Shown here: piece by piece, positions 50,287 to 59,222 of the stretch
Numbering within the stretch: the first letter of the stretch is position 1
Layout of the letters: every line of letters begins with the position of its first letter
Source: Pusillimonas sp044464525
GTDB taxonomy: Bacteria > Pseudomonadota > Gammaproteobacteria > Burkholderiales > Burkholderiaceae_B
Direction: 5' to 3'
NCBI RefSeq assembly: GCF_044464525.1
Contig: NZ_JBIQLE010000021.1
Span: 1 to 59,286, forward strand
DNA length: 59,286 bases
The notes under the pieces: model-generated
The model's database searches: none
Told to the model about the DNA's origin: nothing
The model's input: the letters and a program-made list of their open reading frames with translations, nothing else
Translations under genes and position numbers: made by a program

Positions 50287-51673
50287 GTTGCGTCTCCTCG
50301 GTCTGCTTCGTTGTAGTTGTATTTTGCCTTATATCCTTGCTTTGGGGTAGGCGGGCGGCAGACTGTATATTTTCGTGTTCGCTCGCAACGAAAGGTTGCG
50401 AGGTTTCGTTGCGATCGAGCAGGTCGTCGAGGGTCAGGTCGGGCTGGTTGGTCAGTGCGGCGGCGATTCCCGGCAGCAGGCAAGGCAACTTTTGCAAGGC
50501 TTCCTGGTGGCGATCTATCAACAGAACGTCGACCAGCCGGCCCAGCTTTGCCTGTCCCATGTCGCAGGCCAGCACCCACTGGTCGGAGCCCTTGTCTTTG
50601 TCTTGGGTCGGCACGGCATAGCCAAGGTCGCGCAGGGTGGTCAGAATATGGTTGAGCTCATCAGGATGCAATCGCAGATGGGCGCTTAAAAAGCGCGAGC
50701 TGCGGCCGGGAATGGGGGTTCCCTGAGCGCTGCGCAGCAAGCGCATGATGGTAATGGCATCGACAATGGCAGCGCCGGGCTGGCGCTGTTCGGCCCAGCG
50801 TCGCATGCGAAGGGCGGGCAAGGTGGCGGCCACCGTGGCGCCCAGCAAAATACCGAGCCACGACAGATAAATCCATAGCAGGAAAATCGGCAGGGTGGCA
50901 AAGGCGCCGTAAATGATGGTGTACGAGGGGAAGCGAGAGATATACAGCGCAAAACCCGATTTCATCAGGGCAAGAACCACGGCGGTGCCCATGCCGCCGG
51001 CCAGGGCGTCGCGCCAGTAGACGTCGCGGTTGGGCACATAGACGAATAAGGCGGCAAAGCCCACCCCGGTGATAAGCACCGGCACCACTGAGAGCAGCAG
51101 GTTCACGCCGGTAGACATCTCGCCTACCAGGCCCAGCGATTGCTGGGTCAGCACGGTGGTCGTCCAGAGGCTGGCCCCGGCCAGGATCGGACCCAGAGAG
51201 ATAATCGCCCAGTACACCAGCATGCGCTGGCGCAGGGGCCGTCGCTGCTCAACGCTCCAGATGTCGTTCAGCACTCCGTCGATGGTCATGATCAGCATGA
51301 CGGAGACCACAATGAGGAAGATGGTGCCCACCGCGGTCAGGCCGGAGGCCTTGGCCGCAAACTGATTGAGGTACGTCATGACCGTGTCCGACACGGAAGG
51401 CGGCATCAGACTGGTGGTGAGGAAGTTTTCGAGCGCCAGCTTGAATTCCGCGAACAGCGGGAACGCCGTGAACAGCGAAAGCACGACGGCCAGCAACGGA
51501 ACGATGGCAAGCACGGTGGTGTACGTAAGGCTGGCGGCGATCTGCGGCAGCCTTTTTTCGCCGGCGCGTCGCAGCGCGTATTGCGCTGCCTTGCCCACGC
51601 TGCTCAGCCGGTCTGAAGACCGGGCTCGTCGGCTTTTCGGATTAGAGGCTTTACCGGCGTCTTCACGTTGCAT
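50270..51673 (-). CDS. YihY/virulence factor BrkB family membrane protein
   Basis: A 467-residue inner-membrane protein. The core (about residues 45-320) has six hydrophobic segments and the family stretch ASLTYTTVLAIVPLLAVVLS. It is followed by about 130 soluble residues that look like a winged-helix-type extension (LHPDELNHILTTLRDLGYAV). The family was once called ribonuclease BN; in Bordetella BrkB is linked to serum resistance. The true activity is unknown. The CBS gene is coupled downstream. Confidence 0.88.
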   Translation of the reverse strand: MQREDAGKASNPKSRRARSSDRLSSVGKAAQYALRRAGEKRLPQIAASLTYTTVLAIVPLLAVVLSLFTAFPLFAEFKLALENFLTTSLMPPSVSDTVMTYLNQFAAKASGLTAVGTIFLIVVSVMLIMTIDGVLNDIWSVEQRRPLRQRMLVYWAIISLGPILAGASLWTTTVLTQQSLGLVGEMSTGVNLLLSVVPVLITGVGFAALFVYVPNRDVYWRDALAGGMGTAVVLALMKSGFALYISRFPSYTIIYGAFATLPIFLLWIYLSWLGILLGATVAATLPALRMRRWAEQRQPGAAIVDAITIMRLLRSAQGTPIPGRSSRFLSAHLRLHPDELNHILTTLRDLGYAVPTQDKDKGSDQWVLACDMGQAKLGRLVDVLLIDRHQEALQKLPCLLPGIAAALTNQPDLTLDDLLDRNETSQPFVASEHENIQSAARLPQSKDIRQNTTTTKQTEETQHVESQ

Positions 51674-51744
51674 GATAGGTGCTGACCACGGCGCACGCGC
51701 CGTTCTATGAAAACTCGTTTATCAATCCGGGTAATAATACCAGT

Positions 51745-52143
51745 ATGACTACACCCCGACTGAATCCTGCATTGCGCTACGGCGCCTCGGTATCGCTGCT
51801 TGGCTTGATCGCGCTTTGCCTGTTGTGGGAGCTTTGGCTGGCTCCCTTGCGCCCGGGCGGCTCGTGGCTGGTGCTGAAGGTACTGCCTTTGTTGTTGCCG
51901 CTGCGCGGCGTGCTCAAGGGAAACCTCTATACGATGCAGTGGGCTGCAATGCTGATCTTGCTGTATTTCATGGAGGGTGTGGTGCGGGCCTATTCTGATC
52001 CGTCTGCCGCTTCGGTGGCCATGGCCTCCATCGAGATCGTATTGAGCTTCGTCTTCTACCTGTGCTGCATCATGTATTTGCGGCCGGCCAAGCGTGCGGC
52101 GAAAGCGGCGGCGCGCTCATCAAGCGAGGTCCATCCGTCATGA
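51745..52143 (+). CDS. DUF2069 membrane protein
   Basis: A 132-residue protein with about four hydrophobic segments, starting MTTPRLNPALRYGASVSLLG and including LPLLLPLRGVLKGNLYTMQW, typical of DUF2069. The function is unknown. Its stop overlaps the selO start (ATGA), which suggests coupled translation. It is divergent from the YihY-type gene across 71 bp. Confidence 0.85.
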   Translation: MTTPRLNPALRYGASVSLLGLIALCLLWELWLAPLRPGGSWLVLKVLPLLLPLRGVLKGNLYTMQWAAMLILLYFMEGVVRAYSDPSAASVAMASIEIVLSFVFYLCCIMYLRPAKRAAKAAARSSSEVHPS

Positions 52144-53618
52144 GCTTAGACTCTATCGACGACTTGCCCACGGTCAACTCCTTTGCCGGCTTGCCGCCGG
52201 AGTTCTACACCCGGCTTCAGCCGCAGCCGTTGGATCAGCCCCGATTGCTCCATGCCAATGTCCAGGTGGCAGGCATGCTGGGTTTGTCGCAAGCCGCCCT
52301 GGGCCGGCCTGATTTTCTGGACGTGTGTTCGGGCAACCGCGGGTTGGCGCGCGGCGATACCCTGGCGGCGGTCTACAGCGGGCACCAGTTCGGTGTCTGG
52401 GCGGGCCAATTGGGCGACGGCAGGGCGCACCTGCTGGGCGAAGTCATGGGGCCGCAAGGTAATTTCGAGCTTCAGCTAAAGGGCTCGGGCATGACCCCAT
52501 ATTCACGCATGGGCGATGGCCGAGCCGTGATACGTTCGTCGGTGCGCGAGTACCTGGCAGGTGAAGCCATGGCGGGCCTGGGCATTCCCACCACCCGATC
52601 CCTGGCCCTGGTTACAGCGCGCGACCCTGTATACCGCGAGACCGTCGAACGGGCGGCTGTCGTCACCCGGGTCTCACCCACGTTTGTGCGTTTTGGCTCA
52701 TTCGAACATTGGAATCATCAGCCTGCCCAGATGCGAATTTTGCTCGACTACGTGGTCGACCGCTTTTACCCGGCTTGCCGCGATGAGCCCGCCGGCCAGA
52801 CGCAAGGCGAGCATGGCGTGCTGCTGCGCTTCTTGCGCGAAGTCGTTGCGCGCTCGGCCCGCCTGGCCGCCGATTGGCAAACCGCCGGTTTTTGCCATGG
52901 AGTAATGAATACCGACAATATGTCGATCATTGGCCTTACTTTGGATTACGGCCCCTACGGCTTCATGGATGCCTTCCAGATCGGCCATATTTGCAACCAT
53001 ACCGACACCCAGGGCCGCTACGCCTGGAACACCCAGCCCTCGGTCATGCATTGGAATCTCTATCGGCTGGCCGGCAGCTTGGCCGTGCTCGGCGCCGAGG
53101 CGGAAGACCTGCGCGAGCAACTGGGCCATTTCGAGCAAGATTTTATGGATGCCTATCATGGCAACCTGGTGCGCAAGTTCGGCCTGCGCGGCTGGCGCGA
53201 GGGTGATGAAGTGCTGGTGGACGACTGGTGGAGATTGTTGCATACCCAGAAGGCCGACTTCACCTTGAGTTTTCGGCGCTTGGCCGGCGCCCCGCTTGAT
53301 CCCGAACCGTTCTTCGAGTTGTTTACCGACCGCGAGGCGGCGCAAGCCTGGCTCGATGCCTATTGCCGGCGCCTCGAGCTTGACGGGCGCCCCGAGGCGG
53401 AGCGGATCGAGCACATGCGCCTGGCCAACCCGTTATATGTATTACGCAATCATCTGGCCGAGCAAGCCATTCGCGCGGCTGAAAACGACGATGCCGGAGA
53501 GATCGAAACCTTGCTTATGCTGTTGCGTGCGCCTTATACCGAACGTGCGGGCTATGAGTCGTACGCGGCCCAGGCCCCAGACTGGGCGCGCGAGCTGCAT
53601 GTAAGTTGCTCGTCGTGA
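52140..53618 (+). CDS. selO: Protein adenylyltransferase SelO (YdiU/UPF0061)
   Basis: A pseudokinase-fold enzyme that transfers AMP from ATP to protein hydroxyls and is linked to redox stress. The 492 residues include GQLGDGRAHLLGEV, LQLKGSGMTPYSRMGDGRAV, SSVREYLAGEAMAGLGIPTT and HGVMNTDNMSIIGLTLDYGP, the conserved catalytic blocks. The C-terminus ends VSCSS, so the residue that is selenocysteine in some eukaryotic members is not; this is normal for bacteria. It is coupled to the DUF2069 gene. Confidence 0.95.
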   Translation: MSLDSIDDLPTVNSFAGLPPEFYTRLQPQPLDQPRLLHANVQVAGMLGLSQAALGRPDFLDVCSGNRGLARGDTLAAVYSGHQFGVWAGQLGDGRAHLLGEVMGPQGNFELQLKGSGMTPYSRMGDGRAVIRSSVREYLAGEAMAGLGIPTTRSLALVTARDPVYRETVERAAVVTRVSPTFVRFGSFEHWNHQPAQMRILLDYVVDRFYPACRDEPAGQTQGEHGVLLRFLREVVARSARLAADWQTAGFCHGVMNTDNMSIIGLTLDYGPYGFMDAFQIGHICNHTDTQGRYAWNTQPSVMHWNLYRLAGSLAVLGAEAEDLREQLGHFEQDFMDAYHGNLVRKFGLRGWREGDEVLVDDWWRLLHTQKADFTLSFRRLAGAPLDPEPFFELFTDREAAQAWLDAYCRRLELDGRPEAERIEHMRLANPLYVLRNHLAEQAIRAAENDDAGEIETLLMLLRAPYTERAGYESYAAQAPDWARELHVSCSS

Positions 53619-53844
53619 TTCAAGCGCGACGATGCCCGATACGGCGGTGTGGCATCAAGGGGCCGGCGCCCGAAGGCGGGTATCAAAATGCGGCGCCTGG
53701 AATTCCTGGCGCGCCTTGATCTCATATTATGATGTTATGGCCTCACGTCGCGTACTTGAAATGCCATAATTCGCTTTGGCGTTTTTCGTGCTCGCTTCGG
53801 CGCGGTGTTCATTCCTTCAGTTTTCAATCTGTTATCTATCAATC

Positions 53845-54906
53845 ATGTCCGGCAATACCCTAGGTAAGCTTTTTTGTGTCACTAATTTCGGCGAATCGCA
53901 TGGCCCGGCCATCGGCGCGGTGGTAGATGGCTGCCCCGCCGGCATGGATCTTACCGAAGACGACATACAAGCCGAGCTCGACCGGCGCCGTCCCGGCACT
54001 TCGCGTCATGTGACCCAGCGCCAGGAAGCCGACAGGGTTGAAATTCTGTCGGGCGTTTATCAAGGGGTTACCACCGGGGCCCCCATCGGTTTGCTGATCC
54101 GCAATACCGATGCGCGCAGCAAAGACTACAGCAACATAGAAGATACTTTCCGCCCCGGCCACGCCGACTATACGTACTGGAACAAATACGGTGTCCGCGA
54201 CCCGCGTGGCGGCGGCCGGTCGTCGGCCCGCCTGACCGCGCCCACCGTGGCGGGCGGCGCGATTGCAAAGAAATGGCTCGCTCTTCAGTATGGGGTGCGC
54301 GTGCGCGGCTATATGAGCCAGCTGGGGCCCATTGCCATTCCTTTCGAAAGCTGGGACGAGGTGGGCAACAACCCGTTCTACGCGCCCAATGCAAGCGTCG
54401 TGGCAAAGCTTGAAGAGTATATGGATCAATTGCGCCGCGACGGCGACTCCATCGGCGCGCGCATCGAGGTGGTCGCCGAGGGAGTGCCTGCCGGATGGGG
54501 CGAGCCCCTGTACGACCGCCTGGACGCAGACATCGCTCATGCGATGATGGGCTTGAATGCAGTCAAGGGAGTCTCCATCGGAGCCGGCTTCGAAAGCATT
54601 GCCCAGCGCGGCTCCGAACACGGCGACGAGCTTACGCCAGACGGCTTTGCCAGCAATCATGCGGGCGGAGTACTGGGCGGGATTTCATCCAGCCAGCCGG
54701 TCACGGTATCGTTGGCCATCAAGCCCACCTCGAGCATACGCATTGAAAGGCGCTCGGTCGACAAGCAGGGCCGGCCGGTTCAGGTGCAAACGTTGGGGCG
54801 GCACGATCCATGCGTGGGCATCCGCGCTACGCCAATTGCAGAATCCCTTTTGGCCGTCGTTCTGATGGATCATGCGTTGCGCCAGCGTGCGGCGACCGGC
54901 GCTTGA
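53845..54906 (+). CDS. aroC: Chorismate synthase
   Basis: Last step of the shikimate pathway, needing reduced FMN. The 353 residues begin SGNTLGKLFCVTNFGESHGP (first signature), with RPGHADYTYWNKYGVRDPRG followed by GGRSSARLTAP (second signature) and KPTSSIRIERRSV near the end. The start at 53845 is set by homology; the frame is open to 53776 but the extra residues are not family-like. Confidence 0.97.
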   Translation: MSGNTLGKLFCVTNFGESHGPAIGAVVDGCPAGMDLTEDDIQAELDRRRPGTSRHVTQRQEADRVEILSGVYQGVTTGAPIGLLIRNTDARSKDYSNIEDTFRPGHADYTYWNKYGVRDPRGGGRSSARLTAPTVAGGAIAKKWLALQYGVRVRGYMSQLGPIAIPFESWDEVGNNPFYAPNASVVAKLEEYMDQLRRDGDSIGARIEVVAEGVPAGWGEPLYDRLDADIAHAMMGLNAVKGVSIGAGFESIAQRGSEHGDELTPDGFASNHAGGVLGGISSSQPVTVSLAIKPTSSIRIERRSVDKQGRPVQVQTLGRHDPCVGIRATPIAESLLAVVLMDHALRQRAATGA

Positions 54907-55012
54907 TGGCTCAGCGTTGCAAAGCGGCGTGCAAAGGCCGCATGTCGAAGGCGCCGTAGCCTGATTTTCTTGAACCTTGCGCTAACGGACATATTCAGAG
55001 ACGGAGTAGAAC

Positions 55013-55846
55013 ATGAAGACAATCTGGTTCTTGAAACGAAATGTCGTTGCCGCCGCCCTGGCAGGCGCGTCGCTGCTTGCCGGCTGCGCCGCGGTGCAAA
55101 CCACCGACTCGGGCGCGGTGGGTGTCGACCGCAAGCAATATATGTCCAGCCTTGTCTCCGAGCAGGCTTTGATGCAAGAGGCGCAGAAACAATACACCGG
55201 TATCGTGACGCAGGCACGGGCGCAGGGTGCGCTGGACACCGATGCAAAACAGGCTTCGCGGGTGAAGGCCGTGGCGCAGCGCCTAATCGCGCAAGTCGGC
55301 GTTTTTCGTCCGGATGCGGCGCAATGGAACTGGGAAGTCCATGTGCTGAACTCAAGCGAGGTCAACGCCTGGTGCATGCCGGGCGGAAAAATTGCGGTCT
55401 ATAGCGGAATGATCAACAAGCTCAAGCTTACCGACGCTGAGCTGGCGGCGGTGATCGGCCACGAAATGGCCCATGCGCTGCGCGAGCATTCGCGTGAACA
55501 GGTGTCGCAGCAAATGGCGGCCGGCATTGGGTTGTCGGTACTGTCCGCCTTGACGGGCAGTGCGGCCACGAGTGACCTTGGGGGCAAGCTTACAGAGGTG
55601 ATGTTTACCCTGCCCAACAGCCGTACGCATGAAACAGAGGCCGACCGCATGGGGGTCGAGCTGGCGGCGCGAGCGGGCTATGACCCGCGGGCGGCGGTCA
55701 CGCTCTGGCAGAAGATGGGGGCGTTGAGCTCGGGTAGCGCACAGCCGGAATTCCTCTCGACCCATCCTTCTGCGGCTTCGCGCACGGCCGATCTGACCCG
55801 AATTGCAGAGCAAATGATGCCGTTGTATCAGGCGGCCCAGAAATAA
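55013..55846 (+). CDS. M48-family zinc metalloprotease, lipoprotein
   Basis: A 277-residue exported protease. The lipobox LLAGC puts the lipidated cysteine at residue 25. The zinc site is HEMAH (H150, E151, H154), with the third ligand in ETEADRMG. Its size and layout match LoiP/YggG-type periplasmic proteases that clear damaged envelope proteins. The start follows CGGAG. It is a single gene between aroC and the leu operon. Confidence 0.92.
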   Translation: MKTIWFLKRNVVAAALAGASLLAGCAAVQTTDSGAVGVDRKQYMSSLVSEQALMQEAQKQYTGIVTQARAQGALDTDAKQASRVKAVAQRLIAQVGVFRPDAAQWNWEVHVLNSSEVNAWCMPGGKIAVYSGMINKLKLTDAELAAVIGHEMAHALREHSREQVSQQMAAGIGLSVLSALTGSAATSDLGGKLTEVMFTLPNSRTHETEADRMGVELAARAGYDPRAAVTLWQKMGALSSGSAQPEFLSTHPSAASRTADLTRIAEQMMPLYQAAQK

Positions 55847-55910
55847 ATCAACGCCGCTCTTGGAATTTATGGGTCATGAGAACCAATAAAAGGACGAAGA
55901 TATCACTGTC

Positions 55911-55960
55911 TATACCAGTATAAGTGCTCATCTTGTACTAGGTTGAGAGCCTGTCATAAT
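55911..55960 (+). promoter_or_regulatory. Promoter and candidate operator of leuCDB
   Basis: TTGTAC (55933-55938) and CATAAT (55955-55960) are spaced by 16 bases, 37 bp above the leuC start. Just upstream is the perfect palindrome TATACCAGTATA (55911-55922, five-base arms around CA), placed where an activator such as a LysR-type LeuO/LeuR-like protein could bind. The regulator is not in the window. Confidence 0.55.
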
Positions 55961-55997
55961 GGTTCCTGTAATTTCCTCACTATTACCAGAGAACCCT

Positions 55998-57401
55998 ATG
56001 GCCAAGACCCTTTACGACAAGTTGTGGGACGCCCACGTCGTCGATCAGGCTGCCGACGGCACCTGTCTTTTGTATATCGACCGCCACCTGGTCCATGAAG
56101 TAACCAGTCCGCAGGCTTTCGAAGGGCTGGCCCTGGCCGGGCGCAAGCCCTGGCGGATCAACGCCAACCTGGCCGTGGCCGACCACAACGTACCCACTTC
56201 GGGGCGCAGCCAGGGCATACAAGACCCAATCTCGCGTTTGCAGGTCGATACCCTGGACGCCAACTGCGACACCTTCGGTATTACCCAATTTCGCATGAAC
56301 GATATCCGTCAGGGCATTGTTCATGTCATCGGTCCCGAGCAGGGGGCCACTTTGCCGGGCATGACGGTGGTCTGTGGCGATTCGCACACCAGCACCCACG
56401 GCGCTGTTGGCGCGTTGGCATTCGGTATCGGCACGTCCGAAGTCGAGCATGTGCTGGCCACGCAAACCTTGCTCATGAAAAAGAGCAAGAACATGCTTGT
56501 CAAGGTCGAAGGCAGCTTGCCTTTCGGCTGTACGGCCAAAGATCTGGTCTTGTTCGTCATTGGCAAGATCGGCACGGCGGGCGGCACAGGGTATGCCATC
56601 GAGTTTGGCGGTTCGGCAGTGCGCGAATTGTCGGTCGAAGGGCGCATGACGGTCTGCAATATGGCGATCGAAGCCGGAGCGCGTTCGGGCATGGTGGCGG
56701 TGGACGACAAGACCATCGAGTATTTCCGGGGCCGTCCTTATTCGCCCACGACGGATTTATGGGACCACGCCGTCGAATATTGGCAGACGCTTCATAGCGA
56801 TGAAGGCGCGCATTTTGACAGCGTCATCGAATTGGACGCGGCCGACATCACGCCGCAGGTAAGCTGGGGCACTTCGCCCGAGATGGTGCTTTCGGTGGAC
56901 GCAAAAGTTCCGGACCCTGCCAACGAGAAGGACGAAGTGCGTCAGGCAGGCATGAAGCGAGCCTTGCAGTACATGGGGCTCGAAGCCAATACTCCGCTAA
57001 CCGATATCCAGATCGACAAGGTGTTCATCGGCTCGTGCACCAACTCGCGCATCGAAGACTTGCGTGCTGCGGCCGCGGTTGTGCGCGGCAAGAAGGTGGC
57101 GGGCAATGTCAAGCAGGCCATGATCGTTCCGGGCTCGGGCCTGGTCAAGCAGCAGGCCGAGCAAGAAGGTTTGGATAAGGTCTTTACCGATGCGGGTTTT
57201 GAATGGCGTGATCCGGGCTGCTCGATGTGTCTGGCCATGAATGCCGACCGCCTCGAACCCGGCGAGCGCTGCGCGTCCACCTCGAACCGAAACTTCGAGG
57301 GGCGCCAGGGGCAGGGCGGGCGCACGCATCTGGTCAGTCCGGCCATGGCCGCCGCAGCGGCGGTTGCCGGTCATTTTGTTGACGTTCGCACTTTTGGATA
57401 G
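55998..57401 (+). CDS. leuC: 3-isopropylmalate dehydratase, large subunit
   Basis: Isomerises isopropylmalate in leucine synthesis with LeuD, using a 4Fe-4S cluster. The 467 residues from MAKTLYDKLWDAHVV contain VCGDSHTSTHGAVGALAFGI, FIGSCTNSRIEDLRAAA (first cluster cysteine) and DPGCSMCLAMNAD (the other two). Upstream residues back to 55959 lie in the promoter leader. It is followed by leuD after 9 bp. Confidence 0.97.
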   Translation: MAKTLYDKLWDAHVVDQAADGTCLLYIDRHLVHEVTSPQAFEGLALAGRKPWRINANLAVADHNVPTSGRSQGIQDPISRLQVDTLDANCDTFGITQFRMNDIRQGIVHVIGPEQGATLPGMTVVCGDSHTSTHGAVGALAFGIGTSEVEHVLATQTLLMKKSKNMLVKVEGSLPFGCTAKDLVLFVIGKIGTAGGTGYAIEFGGSAVRELSVEGRMTVCNMAIEAGARSGMVAVDDKTIEYFRGRPYSPTTDLWDHAVEYWQTLHSDEGAHFDSVIELDAADITPQVSWGTSPEMVLSVDAKVPDPANEKDEVRQAGMKRALQYMGLEANTPLTDIQIDKVFIGSCTNSRIEDLRAAAAVVRGKKVAGNVKQAMIVPGSGLVKQQAEQEGLDKVFTDAGFEWRDPGCSMCLAMNADRLEPGERCASTSNRNFEGRQGQGGRTHLVSPAMAAAAAVAGHFVDVRTFG

Positions 57402-57410
57402 GAAAGCGCC

Positions 57411-58061
57411 ATGCAAGCATTTACCACTCATCAAGGCCTGGTGGCCCCGCTCGATCGCGAAAACGTCGATACCGACCTGATCATTCCAAAGCAGTTTCTC
57501 AAGTCGATCAAGCGCACGGGATTCGGCCCCAATCTGTTCGACGAGTTGCGCTACCTGGATCACGGCGAGCCGGGCATGGATAATTCCAAGCGGCCGCTCA
57601 ACCCCGAGTTCTCGCTGAACCAGCCGCGCTACCAAGGTGCTTCGATTTTGCTGACTCGCAAGAATTTTGGCTGCGGTTCCAGCCGCGAACATGCCCCCTG
57701 GGCTTTGGATCAATACGGTTTCCGGGCGATTATCGCACCTTCGTACGCCGATATTTTCTTCAATAACAGCTTCAAGAACGGCTTGTTGCCCATCGTCTTG
57801 CCCGAAGCAGAGGTTACACGCCTGTTTGAAGAGCTTTATGCCAACGAAGGCTACACCCTCAATATTGATTTGCCGCGTCAGGTGGTTGTAACGCCCGATG
57901 GACGCGAAATCGGTTTCGAGGTTGAGCCTTTCCGAAAACATAGCCTGCTTAACGGTCTGGACGAGATCGCAACCACGCTTCAACAGTCGGACAAAATTCG
58001 TGCCTTCGAAGCCCAGCGCCTTGCCCGCCACCCCTGGCTTGCGGGCGGCCCACAAGCCTGA
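57411..58061 (+). CDS. leuD: 3-isopropylmalate dehydratase, small subunit
   Basis: The 216-residue swivel subunit that completes the LeuC active site. FTTHQGLVAPLDRENVDTDL at the start and NFGCGSSREHAPWALDQYGF in the middle are the family signatures. The start follows AGGAAAG. It is placed between leuC and leuB in the usual Burkholderiales order. Confidence 0.97.
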   Translation: MQAFTTHQGLVAPLDRENVDTDLIIPKQFLKSIKRTGFGPNLFDELRYLDHGEPGMDNSKRPLNPEFSLNQPRYQGASILLTRKNFGCGSSREHAPWALDQYGFRAIIAPSYADIFFNNSFKNGLLPIVLPEAEVTRLFEELYANEGYTLNIDLPRQVVVTPDGREIGFEVEPFRKHSLLNGLDEIATTLQQSDKIRAFEAQRLARHPWLAGGPQA

Positions 58062-58108
58062 ACGCAGCAAAAAGCATAGATTCAATCAAGAAACCACGAA
58101 GCTAAAAC

Positions 58109-59185
58109 ATGACACACAAGATTGCAGTATTGCCGGGCGATGGCATCGGACCAGAGATCACCGAGCAGGCGGTGCGCGTACTGACGGCCCTGGGCCTGGA
58201 CCTGAACCTGGAAACCAAACCGGTGGGCGGCGCCGCTTACGACCAGCACGGCCATCCGTTGCCGCCAGAGGTACTTGAGCTTGCAAAAAGCGCCGATGCC
58301 ATTTTGTTCGGCGCTGTGGGCGACTGGAAGTACGACAAGCTTGCGCGCGAGTTGCGCCCCGAGCAGGCCATCTTAGGCCTGCGCAAGGCGCTGGGCCTGT
58401 TCGCCAACCTGCGTCCGGCTATTTTGTATCCCCAATTGGCCAATGCGTCTTCCTTGAAGCCCGAAGTAGTGTCCGGCCTCGATATTCTGATCGTGCGCGA
58501 ACTGACAGGCGACATTTATTTTGGCCAGCCTCGGGGCGTGCGTGAACTGACTGATGGTCCGTTCAAAGGAGATCGCCAGGGCTTTGATACGATGCATTAC
58601 GCAGAAACCGAGGTTCGCCGCATTGCGCACGTGGCCTTCCAGGCGGCGCAAAAACGCGGCAAGAAGCTGTGCAGCGTGGATAAGTCCAACGTGTTGGAAA
58701 CCTCGCAGTTCTGGCGCGAAATCATGATCGAGGTGGCAAAAGAATACCCCGACGTGGCCTTGTCGCACATGTATGTCGACAACGCCGCCATGCAGCTTGT
58801 GCGCGCGCCCAAAGAGTTCGACGTGATCGTTACCGGCAATCTTTTCGGCGATATTTTGTCCGACGAGGCCGCCATGCTGACGGGATCCATCGGCATGCTG
58901 CCTTCGGCCTCGCTCAACTCGGCCAATCAAGGCCTATATGAGCCCAGCCACGGGTCTGCGCCCGACATCGCGGGCAAGAATCTGGCTAATCCGCTGGCGA
59001 CCATTTTGTCCGCGGCCATGCTGCTGCGCTACTCACTGGGAATGGCCGAGCAGGCCGAGCGTATCGAGGGTGCTGTGCAGGCGGTTCTCGAGCAGGGCTT
59101 GCGCACTTCGGACATTCACGAAGAAGGCCTGACCAAGGTTTCGACGTCGGAAATGGGCGATGCAGTACTGAAGGCGTTAAAATAA
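58109..59185 (+). CDS. leuB: 3-isopropylmalate dehydrogenase
   Basis: Oxidative decarboxylation step of leucine synthesis with NAD. The 358 residues begin KIAVLPGDGIGPEITEQAVR. The substrate-binding stretch is LLVRELTGDIYFGQ-like (here ILIVRELTGDIYFGQPRG), and the metal/NAD region reads NLFGDILSDEAAMLTGSIGM and YEPSHGSAPDIAGK. It follows leuD after 47 bp and precedes asd, an order common in related genomes. Confidence 0.97.
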   Translation: MTHKIAVLPGDGIGPEITEQAVRVLTALGLDLNLETKPVGGAAYDQHGHPLPPEVLELAKSADAILFGAVGDWKYDKLARELRPEQAILGLRKALGLFANLRPAILYPQLANASSLKPEVVSGLDILIVRELTGDIYFGQPRGVRELTDGPFKGDRQGFDTMHYAETEVRRIAHVAFQAAQKRGKKLCSVDKSNVLETSQFWREIMIEVAKEYPDVALSHMYVDNAAMQLVRAPKEFDVIVTGNLFGDILSDEAAMLTGSIGMLPSASLNSANQGLYEPSHGSAPDIAGKNLANPLATILSAAMLLRYSLGMAEQAERIEGAVQAVLEQGLRTSDIHEEGLTKVSTSEMGDAVLKALK

Positions 59186-59222
59186 CAGGCGATTCTCTGA
59201 TTCTTAATACAAAGTGAGCCAT

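Noticed and set aside
53619..53844. Possible small gene between selO and aroC
   Set aside because: Frames here are short, lack ribosome-binding sites and include the poorly coding upstream extension of aroC.
56997..58085. 362-residue frame opposite leuC-leuD
   Set aside because: Antisense shadow of two fully convincing leucine genes.
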